From: Blepharisma stoltei
Lineage: Eukaryota > Ciliophora > Heterotrichea > Heterotrichida > Blepharismidae
NCBI GenBank assembly: GCA_914767885.1
Contig: CAJZBQ010000013.1
Span: 434,001-498,000 of the forward strand
Length of the DNA: 64,000 bases
Reading direction: 5' to 3'
Part shown: positions 11,520 to 22,859 of the stretch, in pieces
How the letters are laid out: the number at the start of each line of letters is the position of its first letter
Position numbering within the stretch: position 1 is the first letter of the stretch
The notes under the pieces: model-generated
Told to the model about the DNA's origin: nothing
What the model saw: the letters and a program-made list of their open reading frames with translations, nothing else
The model's database searches: none
Translations under genes and position numbers: made by a program

Positions 11520-12056
11520 TTATTCTGCCAATTGAGATGTTAAGTCCTTTGGTAATAAATGAGCGATTTCTTTACCGATCTGCCGAAGTCTCATTGCTGT
11601 ATAAGTGAACACATTATTTGCGTCGATTTTTTTAGTCAGTATTTCTGCGAATATTAGCTGAAAAGCCATGGCAAGGCCGCTGTCGTCAAGGTATTTTTCA
11701 AACATATGAAGCTGTCTGTTAACTTGTTCTTCGATTTCTGCTTCTTTTTTCCTTTGCATTTCGACAGATTCAAGCTGGTCTAGCATCTCTTCAAGGACTC
11801 TTCTTAATAGTTGTACGAATTCACTGAGTGACACTTTTCCATCCTTGTTTCTGTCGATTTCTTGAAGAGCGTTATTTGCTTGCTCCATTGTTGGTTGAGG
11901 CGCGTTAATGGACCTTGCAGCGTTGACCATAACATTGTAAAGCTCTTCCTGGTCAATAAATCCAGATTTGTCCGAGTCCATTGCATCAAACGAGTTTTTG
12001 GCGACCCTATTGAGACTTTGATCATTACTTAGCAGTTTTCTAACTTCTTCAGCCAT
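11520..12056 (-). CDS. Two-EF-hand calcium-binding protein
   Basis: This is a 178-aa protein. It has two canonical EF-hand loops, DSDKSGFIDQEE (about residues 27-38) and DRNKDGKVSLSE (about 68-79), with ligand positions 1, 3, 5 and 12 intact. A long helix and a C-terminal helical domain (..MAFQLIFAEILTKKI..IAHLLP) follow. Calmodulin-like calcium sensing is likely. The ATG lies only 4 nt from the stop of the diacylglycerol kinase gene upstream on the same strand, and the next gene starts 29 bp beyond its own stop, so flanking regulatory DNA is minimal. Confidence 0.85.
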   Translation of the reverse strand: MAEEVRKLLSNDQSLNRVAKNSFDAMDSDKSGFIDQEELYNVMVNAARSINAPQPTMEQANNALQEIDRNKDGKVSLSEFVQLLRRVLEEMLDQLESVEMQRKKEAEIEEQVNRQLHMFEKYLDDSGLAMAFQLIFAEILTKKIDANNVFTYTAMRLRQIGKEIAHLLPKDLTSQLAE

Positions 12057-12060
12057 TTTA

Positions 12061-14797
12061 TTATTTTTTCTGTCTAACTAATATCGAGACACCTTCTTTG
12101 GAGATGTTTGAAAGGCTTACTCTTGCTTGCTTAGGGCGGACAGCATAAAAGTACTCTCCATCAATTTGCATGTAAACCCTCACTTCTTCTTCATCATCCA
12201 TTGGAGCAAAATTCAAAACAAAAGGTCCAGCTCCTTGATTAAGCTTTGTAGCTCTGCCGCCTAAACCTGGAACTTGTTCTAATCCCAAATCAAAATTGCC
12301 TCTAAAATACATTGACTCTAGCAGCCCATCTCTTGGGTTTTGTGGCTGAAAAGTGGAATTACTTTTGGATTTAGCCTTATCTCATACATAATGATCTTGT
12401 CCTGCATAAGTTCTGGAGTTCAGCATTAGGAAAACTGAGGTATTTCGTGGCAAATTTGTTTCACCAGGCGCTGAGTTATCGAAAATAACTTTATTTTCAG
12501 CTTCGATGAATGAATTTACCATGGTCTTTAGTTTTGGGACCCTTAGGCAGCACATTTTTTTGAAGCCTTCCCAAACGTAGATGCATTTATTAAAGCATTT
12601 TTTCTTAGATCTTCGCTTATCAAATCCTAGCCCAATTCTAGCATCAAGTCCGATGCTAAAATAATTAGTCATAAGTCTTTGGTAAGATTTTGAAATATTC
12701 CCATTATCATCGGTGATGTTTTTTCTTTCAAATCCATGCACATGCTTGCTAATTTTTTGAAAGTAACCGTTTTCCTCACTCCCCCCCCTCGAAGTTCGAC
12801 CAAGATATAGGGAAAATTCCTATTTTTTTGGAAATTAACCCCCCTCAAAGTTCGACCAAGACCCTATAAATTTACTAGGAAAATAAGCAATTTTTCAAAA
12901 ATTTTAAACTATGTGGGGGTGAGCTTGCGATTTTTGTATTCAAGTTCTAAAAAAGCGTTACAAAACCATCTTGCACTATTTTTTCTAACCCTTACACCCT
13001 CTCAACCATACAGAAGAATATGATAAATATTTTTTTTTAACTACTAAATTATATAAAAAAAATTCAATATAATTTTTTTTAAAAAAATTTTTCTTAACCC
13101 CCCTCGAAGTTCGACCAAAAAAATCTTGGTCGAACTTCGAGGGGGGGGAGTCAACGTCTATTTCAATACTCCATATATCGAGGTTCTGAGGAGTCGCTTC
13201 CATTCACGTTTGGATGCTATTTTTTAAGCCTTCCAATGAGTTTCCAATTAAATGTGACATCGGACTTCTCCCCCACCCTAGCATACAAGAAAGATCATTC
13301 CCAGTGCCAAAAGGGAGGATACCTAAGTCAACTTTTTTAATATCTATCTCAGACCTCAGCAATTCTTCGATGATCCAAATTAAACTCCCATCACCTCCTG
13401 CAACAACTACTCTTATTTTTTCATCCGTTTTGCTCATAAGCGAAGCTATTTTTTGTGTGCCTTCTCTTCTCCCTTTGTCTGAAGTTAACTCATAAATATA
13501 CAATTTTACTGCAGAGTTTTCGACTTCAAATGTCTTAACTTAACTTAATTAAAATCATAAAAAGCTCCCAGTAGGTCCCCAGGCTAACCACCTCCATAAG
13601 GCTCCACCGCTTGTTCGCCAGTTCAAGCACAGCATCTCAATGTGTTGCTCCTCAGGCGAGGTGCTTTTTCACTCACTACTCGTGAGTCTTAGACTTGGGT
13701 CACCATGCCTTACATCAACGGGATTCAGCTTCCCAGAAAATTCAAAAACCCGCCGACCAAGATGGAATCTCGTAGCCCAGGACGCAGCGCCTGGCATCTC
13801 ATTGGGATCGTTTCGAATAACCAGTGGTGTTGCTGGGACTTCCCTTTCCACTTTGAGCTTCATTTTCCCAAGAAATAAACCTTGACTTGGAGCGAGAGCA
13901 AGCGGCCGCCTTATCCTATATTGCGCTCCACCAAGCCAAGTAAAGATAGCCGGATACACGTTACCAAACACCATCTTCCATACGACAAGATCCCTCGGCT
14001 CCTCAGCATTAACTGGGTGAGTTGATCCGCCACGCCATTTTAAAGTATATTTGACTTCAAAAGCCAAGGCTTTTGAATAGAGCTGAAGATATTTCCGTGC
14101 TTGATTGCTGCCAGATAGAGGATTAGCGAATAAAATAATTTTCTTCTTTGTTAAGAAGAATTATTAAATGGCAACATCTAATGTAGATTCTGGTGATCCG
14201 TGAGTTGATCCGGACCTAGAGGAGAAAAGCCACATGATGATAGTTCTCCTAAGTGGGGTTTTTGGTTTAGGGATTGACCCTCGACCTTTTTTACTGACTT
14301 GTAGAAGAAACTACCTACACAATGTCCCCTATCGCTCCATGGGAGCATTTACGAGCCTGTAATATGGCTCAGATATATCATGGAGGAGGCAAGGTGGTCC
14401 ATACTACGAGCCCTATCGGAAGTTTAGGGAGACTTTTTTCGCTAGCTGGAACCAAAGAGATGTTGGGCGCGACCCCCCGAGAACCTTGCTATGTCACAAT
14501 TTTTTGGTGATGTAAGATTAAAAAGCGAAGTGCCAGTGCGAAGCTATCCATGAGACAGCAAGAGGCTGCAATAATACCTCAGACCCTCTAGAGTTTAATA
14601 TTAATCTTTATCTTTGTTGAGAGTTTAACCTTATCGGCTGATATAAGTGAGTCCATTTTTAGAATATAATTAGCTATGGAGAATATTTAGCACATACAAA
14701 GAAAATAATCCTATAAAAATATATTTTTTATCTATTAAGAAGAAACTAATTTAAATATTAATGTAGTTTTTATATAATGTGATTCAACATTAAGCAT
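12061..14797 (-). CDS. Diacylglycerol kinase, interrupted by three insertions
   Basis: Phosphorylates diacylglycerol to phosphatidic acid at membranes. After removal of units of 531 and 375 bp the frame runs through ILFANPLSGSNQARKY (the NPxSGG-type N-lobe motif), VVVAGGDGSLIWIIEELL (nucleotide-binding GGDG), LGILPFGTGNDLS (PLGTGNDLA motif) and the accessory domain NYFSIGLDARIGLGF. Two UGA codons are read as Trp. The C-terminus is FVLNFAPMDDEEEVRVYMQIDGEYF. There are no C1 or regulatory domains, so this is a minimal catalytic form of about 400 aa. The start is unresolved: the best case is ATG at 14795-14797 with a third insertion (584 bp) removed and a 17-nt GT..AG intron; otherwise the coding body begins near 14150. 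Confidence 0.85.
12779..13153 (+). mobile_element. MITE, CGAAGTTCGACC variant, TSD TCA
   Basis: TCA at 12776-12778 and 13151-13153 flank ends CTCCCCCCCC and its complement. The 15-mer TCGAAGTTCGACCAA occurs near both ends, once again ~60 bp inside the left end (with one mismatch) and as a closing palindrome at the right end. Removal of 375 bp joins ..SIEIDV to EENGYFQKI in the diacylglycerol kinase. It is nearly identical to the element at 52008-52364 in inverted orientation. Confidence 0.9.
13531..14061 (-). mobile_element. Retroposon-like insertion in diacylglycerol kinase
   Basis: The direct repeat GACTTCAAA lies at 13522-13530 and 14053-14061. A (CTTAA)n tail follows the left copy, so orientation is minus. 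The unit is 531 bp. Removing it joins ..SKALAFEV to ENSAVKLYIYEL in frame. The 5' end (..AAAATGGCGTGGCGGA on the minus strand) matches the start of the element at 53678-54172. Confidence 0.85.
14161..14744. mobile_element. Retroposon-like insertion at the 5' end of diacylglycerol kinase
   Basis: TTAAGAAGAA occurs at 14151-14160 and 14735-14744. The intervening ~570 bp is richer in G+C than the flanks and starts with a TTATTAAATGG tail-like sequence similar to that of the element at 2007-2440. It lies at or just upstream of the first recognisable codons of the kinase. Confidence 0.65.
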
Positions 14798-14806
14798 ATA
14801 TATTAT

Positions 14807-15871
14807 TTGACCGTGAGCAAACAAAACCATTAGAAAAATCTCAGTTTTTTGCCCAAAAACCCACCTCCGTGAGCGAACAAAGCTTTTTTTTAATAGAAAA
14901 ATTTTTATGAAAAAAAAATGATATATAAATGATAATTAGTATAATTAAATCTATAGCTAATTCTGTTTAATTTTGAATAAATTTCGTTTTTAAAACATAA
15001 ATTTTACAAATTTAAATTAATATTGCTTTCCAATTTTTGCGAATTAGGATTTTTTTAAAATTTCGAATGAGCAAACAGTTTTGAACATTTTAACGAAAGA
15101 TTCACTATATCTTCCATCTTTGCTAATAAATCATTTATTAGATAAATAATTTACCCATAAGCTAAGAGTTAATATTCATTCGAAAATTAAAATCTTTCTT
15201 TTTTTCGAGAAAACAACTTTTCTTCATATAAAGAATGATTGCAAATGTTATATCTCGATTTTAGGTCTAATTATTTGACTCATTAATGTTAATAGAAAAA
15301 AAATCTTCTATGGAAAACTGAATTTTTGCACTATTTAAATGCTGTGAAGCAGAAAAATTAAAAGAGAAATTATATTCATAATTTATTTTTCTTAATTCAT
15401 AATTTTCAAAGCTTCAGATTAAGCTTTTCTTGCTCATTAAATTGATTATTAGAGATTATAAAGTTTGAAATTTTATAAAAGAATAATATAGGAATGAGAA
15501 ATATTGAGATAAATAAAGCTCACAACAGGATATCTCTGGTTCCCCTCCCTGAGTGAACAAAAAAAATTTTGTTTGCTCACAGATGGGTTAATTTTTTTTT
15601 TAAAAAAATTTATATATAAATTTTATAGAAAATTTTTTTTTTCGAAATTTAAAAAATGAGCAAATATTAATTTAATTTGTAAATTTATGTTTTAAAACGC
15701 AATTTGTTAAAAATTAAACAGAATTAGCCAGAGATTTCATTATAATAATTATCGCTTATACATCAAATTTTTTTTCCATAAAAAATTTTTGTTCGCTCAC
15801 GGAGGGTGGGCTTTTGGGCTAAAAGTAGGGATTTTTCTAATGGTTTTATTCGCTCACGTAGGGGGGAGTAA
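14807..15871. repeat. Cluster of decayed MITEs (GTGAGCGAAC variant)
   Basis: Inverted copies of the CCGTGAGCGAACAAA terminal repeat with their CCATTAGAAAAAT subterminal sequence occur at both ends. The right end reads GGGGGGAG followed by TAA at 15869-15871. A further hairpin end near 15546-15600 and a decayed end near 15065 show that at least two elements are superimposed. There is no gene in this stretch. Confidence 0.7.
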
Positions 15872-16115
15872 GGAATATATTGATAAATATCCTTTGAATA
15901 AAATTACTGTGCTGCAAATATATTTTACCATTTAAAAGGGTAAATTAAAGAAAAAATTCAACTACTTTTTCTCAACTTGAAAATCTTTTTAGCTTTGCAG
16001 ATTAAAATCTATCAACCTAATCACAGTTTTAATGATTAAGCAGTTCTAAATAGCTTTTTAAATTGTTTCTACACATGTTTGGACTCTTAATAAATTTTAA
16101 ATTATCATACTGACC

Positions 16116-17333
16116 ATGGACTCTGAGTTGACAATTACAAGCTTTTCAAGCACATATGTCAAAGAAGAGGATATTCCATCAGGAGAGCAAACTTTGGCAT
16201 CAATAGCAAAACCAGAACCAGTTCCGAGTGATGACATCATTCCAAATTCAAAAATTTCAAAGCGAGGAAGATCTCTCAGTCTTTCCAATATCGGATCAAT
16301 GGTAAAAAACATTAATTTTAGAGTTTTCAATAGAAGCAAAACAGACAAAAACAGTGATCCATCTCAAAAAGAGTGAGAAGGAAAACACAAAGGGTCTGCC
16401 AGAGTCAGATCAATGAGTGTTTCTGATATATCATATGAAAGGAAAAAAATAAAAACACTTAAGTCAAAACCCATAAAAGATGACATAGAGCTTATTCATT
16501 TCAAAGAAGACAAAAAACAAAAAATATTTGACATTGAAATTCTTGACCCAGAAGCAGTGCAACAATCAATGAGACTTCATAAAACCAATGAAGTTACAAT
16601 CGAGCATGCAATTGCCAAGATTGAAGAAGTAAAGATAAACGAAGAAGCTTCAGCTGAACGTATTAAAATTTTTGATTTCATTGTGAATATTTTCAAGTCA
16701 AAGACCCCTTTAGACTCAACTCATGTTTTAGGGGAAAAAAAGATTTTAAAATTCGCTGAAATTGAATTTGACGATAAAAATTATTTCCATCGTTCTTTAA
16801 TTATGACAGTTTGGAAGAACTTGATGTCTACAACAAAAGATTGCTCTATCATTGGAGAGCATTGGAAGCAGCTTGGCTTTACTGGAAATTCTCCTGGAGA
16901 AGATTTATTATCTGTCGGACCTTTTGGATTGGTTTGCATAATATTTTTGCTTCAAAAATTCCCAGTTTTAGCGAAAGATATTTTCACTTATTCTCAAAGC
17001 CCAATTCATTATTTTCCTTTCGCTAAAATTTCTATTCAACTATCTGAAAAATCATTAAAATACTTAAAAGAGGGAATATTGAATAAAATTATAAACAAAA
17101 ACAAATATATTTTTGCCACTGTACTCGAATTCTATTGTGGAGCTTTTATGGTTTGGCTCAATAATTATAGGAATAAGAAATGGGTTGGGGACTACGAGCC
17201 AGAGTTTATCTATGAAAGAACTCATGGGGTTACCGAAGCGTTTATCAAGCAAAATCCTGGTGAGACTGTTAAAATGGCACAGGTGTTGTATAAAAATTCA
17301 AAGTATGCAAGCTTTTTAAATACTTATGAATAA
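16116..17333 (+). CDS. ELMO-domain protein
   Basis: This is a 405-aa protein with one UGA as Trp (..SQKEWEGKHK..). Residues ~240-400 match the ELMO/CED-12 domain: HWKQLGFTGNSPGEDLLSVG corresponds to the family W..lGFQG.dP..DfRg.G motif, and GPFGLVCIIFLL matches the following helix. The invariant Arg of DFRG is absent here (EDLLS), so the GAP residue of ELMOD-type Arl GAPs seems lost. The N-terminal 90 residues are Ser/Arg-rich and probably regulatory. The role is likely in small-GTPase regulation of membrane traffic, inferred from the family. Confidence 0.8.
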
Positions 17334-18804
17334 AATAAACTATTGAGGATTTCCTAAACTTTTTTATTAGAAATTAATTTATATTTTCTCTGATTATAAT
17401 AAATCGTTAAATTGCTACGACTGGCATTAGAAATTATACTATCATATGAATAGATTGTTTTTTGAGTTATTGGATAGATTAAATGTATAAAAATCACAAT
17501 TATTATATATTCACATTAAAATATTTATTCTGAAGCGCCTTAAATTATTCATCCAGTAATTAAATAATTGCCTCTTAAAAATTATGACGAATTCGTAATG
17601 AGATCTATTATCTTTGTGAGAATAAATAAAATAAACTAAATTAAAGTTGATATATTATAAAATTTTTTTGATTTTATCCAAATTCCATAATATGCTTACT
17701 CCCCCCTTCTATGAGCGATCAAAACCATTTAGAAAAATACCTATTTTTTGCCTAAAAACCCACTCTCAGTGAGCGAACAAAAATTTTTTTATGGAAAAAA
17801 TTTTGATAAATAAATGATAATTATTATAATGAAATTTCAAGCTAATTCTGTATAATTTTAAACAATTACGTTTTAAAACATAGATTTTACTATTTGCTTT
17901 TCAATTTTTACGAAGTGGATTTTTTTTTAATTTCGAAGAAAAAAATTCTATAAAATTAATATATGAATGTTTTAAAAAAAAAAAACTAACCCCTCCGTGA
18001 GTGAACAAGATATTTTTGTTTACTCACGGAGGGGAAGTTACTAATTGCATCTTATAATTTTCCCAGTAGATTATAAAAATGATATAAGGAAGAAAAAAAT
18101 TTGCTGATCTTATAAAAATATTGGCATGGCAATTTCTAACTCTTTTTCGAAAACAAAGTTTTTATTAAATAGCATTTTTGGCCAAATAAAAGAATGAAAA
18201 AATTAATAATTTTATTATATGTATGCTTAAAATTTAAGTGTTAAAACTTGAAATAATCATTAGAACATAAATAAAAATAATTATTAGCTATATATATATC
18301 AAAATAAAATTTTTATATACAGTAGAATTCTTGGTCTTTTTTAGAGATTTGGAGCAAGTAAAACAATTTATTCCTTAGATAGCCAATTATGAAATCTTAA
18401 TTTTAGACCATTTTACAAAATGCATAATCCTCTCCTAAGAAATTCATATAAGCTCTGCTATGCAAATTCTGAGCTTTTAATTTGATAATTTATAATAACT
18501 TTCTTATAATTTTTTGAATATCACTAAGTCCAAAATCCTAATAGATATTCACCAATAATTATTCTAAATTATCAGAGACCAAAAATTATAAAATATTAGC
18601 TATATTTTGTAATCCCTATTACTCTAATCATCATTGGATCCAGTCATATTAAAATTCAGTAATTGTTTTAAAATTTTACTACATCATTTATAAACAGAAT
18701 TTGAATATTTTATCTTTTTATACCCCATAATTAGGATCTTTCCGTCTATCCAATAATCTTACGCATTACTCCATAATAACCAGTCATTTTCTTAAAATAC
18801 ATTT
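17334..18804. other. Long AT-rich intergenic region containing one MITE
   Basis: There are no coding frames. It contains the MITE at 17699-18040 and otherwise very AT-rich DNA, the longest gene-free stretch besides 14807-16115. Confidence 0.5.
17699..18040 (+). mobile_element. MITE, GTGAGCGAAC variant, TSD TTA
   Basis: TTA at 17696-17698 and 18038-18040 flank a left end CTCCCCCCTTCTATGAGCGA. At the right is a hairpin end in which CCTCCGTGAGTGAACAA is followed by its complement. It has the same architecture as the 41447-41837 element, but is more diverged. Confidence 0.8.
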
Positions 18805-21800
18805 ATGATTAGAAGGATACTGATTGCCAACAGAGGCGAGATCGCCTGCAGAGTCATGAGGACAGCAAAGCGAATGGGCATTGAGTGTGTGGCTGTTTAC
18901 TCTGAGCCAGACAGAAAGTGCAAGCACGTGCAGATGGCTGACAAAGCTTACTTGATTGGCCCAGCTCAATCTACTAAAAGTTACTTAGACATGAACAAAA
19001 TACTGTCAGTTTGTATTGATGCCAAAGTTGACGCTGTCCACCCTGGCTACGGCTTCCTTTCAGAGAATTCTAACTCCTCCCCTTGAGCGAGCAAAACCAT
19101 TGGAAAAAATAATTTTTAGCCCAAAAAATTCATCCTCCATGAACTACAATTGTTTATAAAAAAATATTTTGATATATAAGTGATAATTAATATATAGCTA
19201 GAGAGCATATTAAATCGCTGAGAAGCAATACCTAAGAGGTAAAGTAGCAATCCAGCAAGTCAAAATTGAAATCACAACTATCATTTTCTGAAAAATACAG
19301 ATAAAATTGAAATTTTATCTATAGGTTCTGTAATTCGAGCAAAACATGGTCTCACCGTGAAAATAGGATTGTTATTTTCAATCTAGTTTTCAGATCTCTA
19401 ATATACCTTTTTAGGTATTGCTCCACGATCCAAAAAAATATATGCTATAATTAAATATCTAGTTAATTCTATTAAATTTTAAAACAGCTTGCATTTTTAA
19501 ATTTTGCAAGTAATTAATTTTTTCGGATTGGATTTTTTTTTTAAATTAGAAAAACAATATAAATCTGTGAGCGAATAAATTTTTTTCGCTTATGAGGAAG
19601 GGGTAAGTTCATGGACCTCCTTGACCAAAATGGGATCAAGTTCATTGGTCCTAAAAAGAGAGCCATTAATGACTTAGGAGATAAAATCAACTCCAAAAAA
19701 CTAGCTGGCAACGCTGGTGTAAACTTGATTCCTGGCTACATTGGAGAAGTTAGCGAAAATCGTGAAGAAATCCTCAAAATCGCCCATCAAATTGGCTACC
19801 CAGTCATGATTAAACCTTCTGCTGGTGGTGGTGGCAAAGGTATGAGAATTGCTTACACTGATGACGAAATTATTGAGAATTTCAGACTTTCCAAACAGGA
19901 AGCAGCCTCTAGCTTCGGCGACGACAGAATTTTGTTAGAAAAGTACATAGAAGAGCCTAGGCATATTGAAATCAATGTCCTCGGAGATTCCCACGGCAAC
20001 GTTATTTATCTCCCAGAGCGTGAGTGTTCAATCCAAAGAAGAAACCAAAAAGTCCTCGAAGAAGCCCCAAGTCCTTTCATTGATGAGGAAACCAGAAAAA
20101 TGATGGGCAAGCAGGCAGTCCAACTTGCGAAAGCAGTTGACTATGAATCAGCAGGAACTGTCGAATTCATGGTCGATAAGTACAGAAAGTTCTATTTCTT
20201 GGAAATGAACACCAGACTTCAGGTTGAGCATCCAATCACAGAAATGATCACTGGAATCGACCTTGTATAATTAAAATATGGCGTCTTCGTCTGGGCATGG
20301 CCTCCCGGCCATGCAGCCTCGACTCATATTTTAATTATATCCGGCAAGGTTTTACCATTTCAGAGATGGACAGCAATGCTAGGTAAGCAATTCTGGTAGC
20401 TTTCAGAGCCTAGCCCTAGTCTATTCTCAGAGGTGGATTTTTCCTCGTGGGGAAGGAGGGTGCAAGGTTGGAAAGGGGAAGCCCAGCAAAGTCCTCTGGA
20501 CCATTCGGGCAACTCCCTAGCGTGAAACTGGGCGTTACGTCCCAGGCTTTGCATTTTTCCTTTTTGCCGATAGCCGACCAGAAAAATCCATTTTTTGGGT
20601 TTTTCGGAAAAGCAACCCATGTACAAGCAAGTAGCTCATCCATGAGCCGTCGAAGACGTGGACATTTGCCCCAGAAGCACCCTGGTGATCGAAGCGAGTT
20701 TGTCTCCAGCAGACTGGTGGGCCCGATGCGACGAAAGGCGAGTGATAAACCTGGAGTTGTAACCCCGTAGTGGACGTTAAGCGATATAAATTCTAATGTA
20801 ATGTAATGTAATGGAATCGACCTTGTAGAAGAAATGATTAACGTTGCAAACGGCAAGAAATTGTCCTACACCCAAGACCAAGTCAAAATCAAGGGCCACG
20901 CTGTTGAGTCTAGAGTTTACGCTGAAGATCCATTCAGAGGATTTTTACCAAGCATCGGGCATTTAATTAAATACAGAGAGCCTTCACACCCTAACATCAG
21001 AATCGATACTGGCGTTAGAGAAGGAGATGAAATCTCAATGCATTATGACCCTCTCATTTCTAAGACCATCACCTGGGCCGAAAATCGTCAAGGAGCCATT
21101 GACTTGATGAAGACTGCTTTAGATACCTATGTCATTAGAGGATTGGGCCATAATATTCCTTTCTGTAGAGATGTCCTTAGACAGCCAGCCTTTGTTTCTG
21201 GAAAATACTCCACTAAGTTCATTCCTTTGACTTACCCTGATGGATTCCACCCATCTCCACTTTCCCAAGGCGCCAAAACTGATCTTGCCTCCATCATTGC
21301 AGCAATGAAAGAGGTCACTGACTCCTTTGCCCTCCAAAAGCCAGAGAAGTTTGTTCCATTTGTCATCAAAGCTTTCGACGAGTTCTATGCCATTCAACAA
21401 AACGAAAAAGGCCAAAAGACCATCCTCAAGATTGACACTGAAGGCAACGGAATCGGAGAAGAAACTGTTTTACAGGAAGTCAAGATTAGTTAGTTAGTAA
21501 AGATAACTCATAAATATCCCTTCTTGCTCTCTTGGTTTCTGAAGTCTTTTACATGATAGCAGCATCTGCTCTGAGCAACGAGATGGCACTTGCACGACTG
21601 TTAGAGCTTCTACTCTCCTCCAGCTTCAAATAACACTCTTTTTTCAGCTACCCAGTGCCAGTGGACAGCATCTCTATACGGTAAACTCTCGGAAGAACCG
21701 AAGTTCAGCTTTACTAAGCCCAAAATAAAGTAATGCCCTTATCATTAAACCTCCATTTTAATTGCGAAGTCAAGATTAACTGGAATAACACAGACCCTCT

Positions 21801-22619
21801 AATTTCTGGAGAAGTAGGAGGCAAGACCCATCACGTTCAGTTCTTCGGACATACAGCAACAGGATATCAACTCTTCAGCAAAGGACAAAGCATCAATGTG
21901 GATATCTTAAATGCTCACCAGTTTGAATTCCAAAAATGGATGCCTAACTCCCCCCCCCTTTAAATTGAAACAAAATATAGGTAAAATTCCTACTTTTTTG
22001 GGAAATTACCCCCCCTTTAAATTGAAACAAAATTTTATTATAATAGAAAATTTTATAGGTAAAAATCATTATTTTATATGTAAATACGTTAATACCCTAT
22101 TTAATATGCTTCAAACATATAAGATTTAGAAATTAAACTCTATTTTGTCCAATTGTTATGGGGGAGAGTTAGAAGAATACCATTTCAGCAAGTTTACACT
22201 TTGAGATTGAGAAATTTATGAATTAATTTTTCATGAAATTCTTTAAATTTATATAATTTATTTTCTATAAAATTTTTATCTCTGACAAAATTTTTATATA
22301 TAAATTTTTTTATAAAAAAATTTTCTTAACCCCCATTTAAATTGAAACAAAATTTTTTGTTTCAATTTAAAAAGGGGGGGGGAGTAAGGCTTCTGATGCT
22401 CACTCTCAGAAAGAAGCTCTTGCACCAATGCCTGGATCTGTCATTTCAGTTGCAGTTCAGCCTGGACAAAAGGTTGAAGTTGGGCAAGAACTTTGCGTAC
22501 TCGAAGCTATGAAGATGAGAAACATCATCAGATCAGAGAAGAAAGGAGTCGTTAAGGTTGTTTCTTGCAGCGCTGGACAAAGCGTACAAGTTGATCAGGT
22601 CTTATTTGAATACGAATAA
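18805..22619 (+). CDS. PCCA: Propionyl-CoA carboxylase alpha subunit, interrupted by four insertions
   Basis: The biotin carboxylase/biotin carrier subunit carboxylates propionyl-CoA to methylmalonyl-CoA, normally in mitochondria. Removing units of 533, 560, 290 and 440 bp leaves 663 codons plus stop. In order it shows [17 protein letters not shown] (N-terminal fold), [10 protein letters not shown], the ATP-grasp glycine loop [11 protein letters not shown], the active-site block [34 protein letters not shown] and [13 protein letters not shown]. The PCCA-type linker [15 protein letters not shown] follows, and the biotinyl motif LEAMKM is near the C-terminus. The linker favours PCCA over methylcrotonyl-CoA carboxylase. 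No long mitochondrial presequence precedes MIRRIL, so targeting is unclear. Confidence 0.95.
19074..19606 (+). mobile_element. Diverged MITE in PCCA, TSD TAA
   Basis: TAA lies at 19071-19073 and 19604-19606. The left end is CTCCTCCCCTTGAGCGAGCA and the right end is a degraded complement. Removal restores [20 protein letters not shown]. An inner pair of inverted segments around 19205-19260 and 19380-19430 (AAGCAATACCTAA and complement) hints at a second nested hairpin. Confidence 0.9.
20268..20827 (+). mobile_element. Retroposon-like insertion in PCCA, 16-bp TSD
   Basis: TGGAATCGACCTTGTA is present at 20252-20267 and 20812-20827. A (TGTAA)n tail precedes the right copy, so orientation is plus. 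The core TTGCCGATAGCCGACCAGAA and the 3' segment GTAGTGGACGTTAAGCGATA recur in other inserts of this window. Removing 560 bp gives [16 protein letters not shown]. Confidence 0.95.
21489..21778. mobile_element. Retroposon-like insertion in PCCA, 13-bp TSD
   Basis: GAAGTCAAGATTA is present at 21476-21488 and 21766-21778, with a (GTTA)n tract right after the left copy. The unit is 290 bp. Removal restores [19 protein letters not shown]. Confidence 0.9.
21948..22387 (+). mobile_element. MITE in PCCA, TTTAAATTGAAACAAAA variant, TSD TAA
   Basis: TAA lies at 21945-21947 and 22385-22387. The terminal repeat is CTCCCCCCCC followed by TTTAA ATTGAAACAAAA. The same 17-mer recurs ~60 bp inside the left end and as a palindrome at the right end. 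Removal of 440 bp joins FQKWMP to [17 protein letters not shown] just ahead of the biotinyl domain. Confidence 0.95.
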
Positions 22620-22859
22620 ATTAAACTTAAGGCCAATTACAAAACATGACTTATTAATTTTTAAGTTTTAAGAGTTGGGTAATGAATGTTTTAAATTTCA
22701 TTACTGAATTATTAAAAGCAGAATTTTTTATTCTTTAAAATATAGAGCCAAAATGAGATATTTTAAGTCAATATAGCTCTTTTATATTTTTTAAGGTCTA
22801 GAATTTGAATAAAAAGCAGGAGTATAGTTATAATACATTAATTTGATAAAGATATCTAT

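Noticed and set aside
13669-14067. Open frame of 132 codons on the minus strand
   Set aside because: It is the kinase coding sequence running into the retroposon-like insert; only the first few codons (AFEV) are real gene.
20360-20856. Several overlapping open frames of 88-146 codons
   Set aside because: They lie inside the 560-bp insert in PCCA. High G+C removes stops and creates chance frames; no domain is visible.
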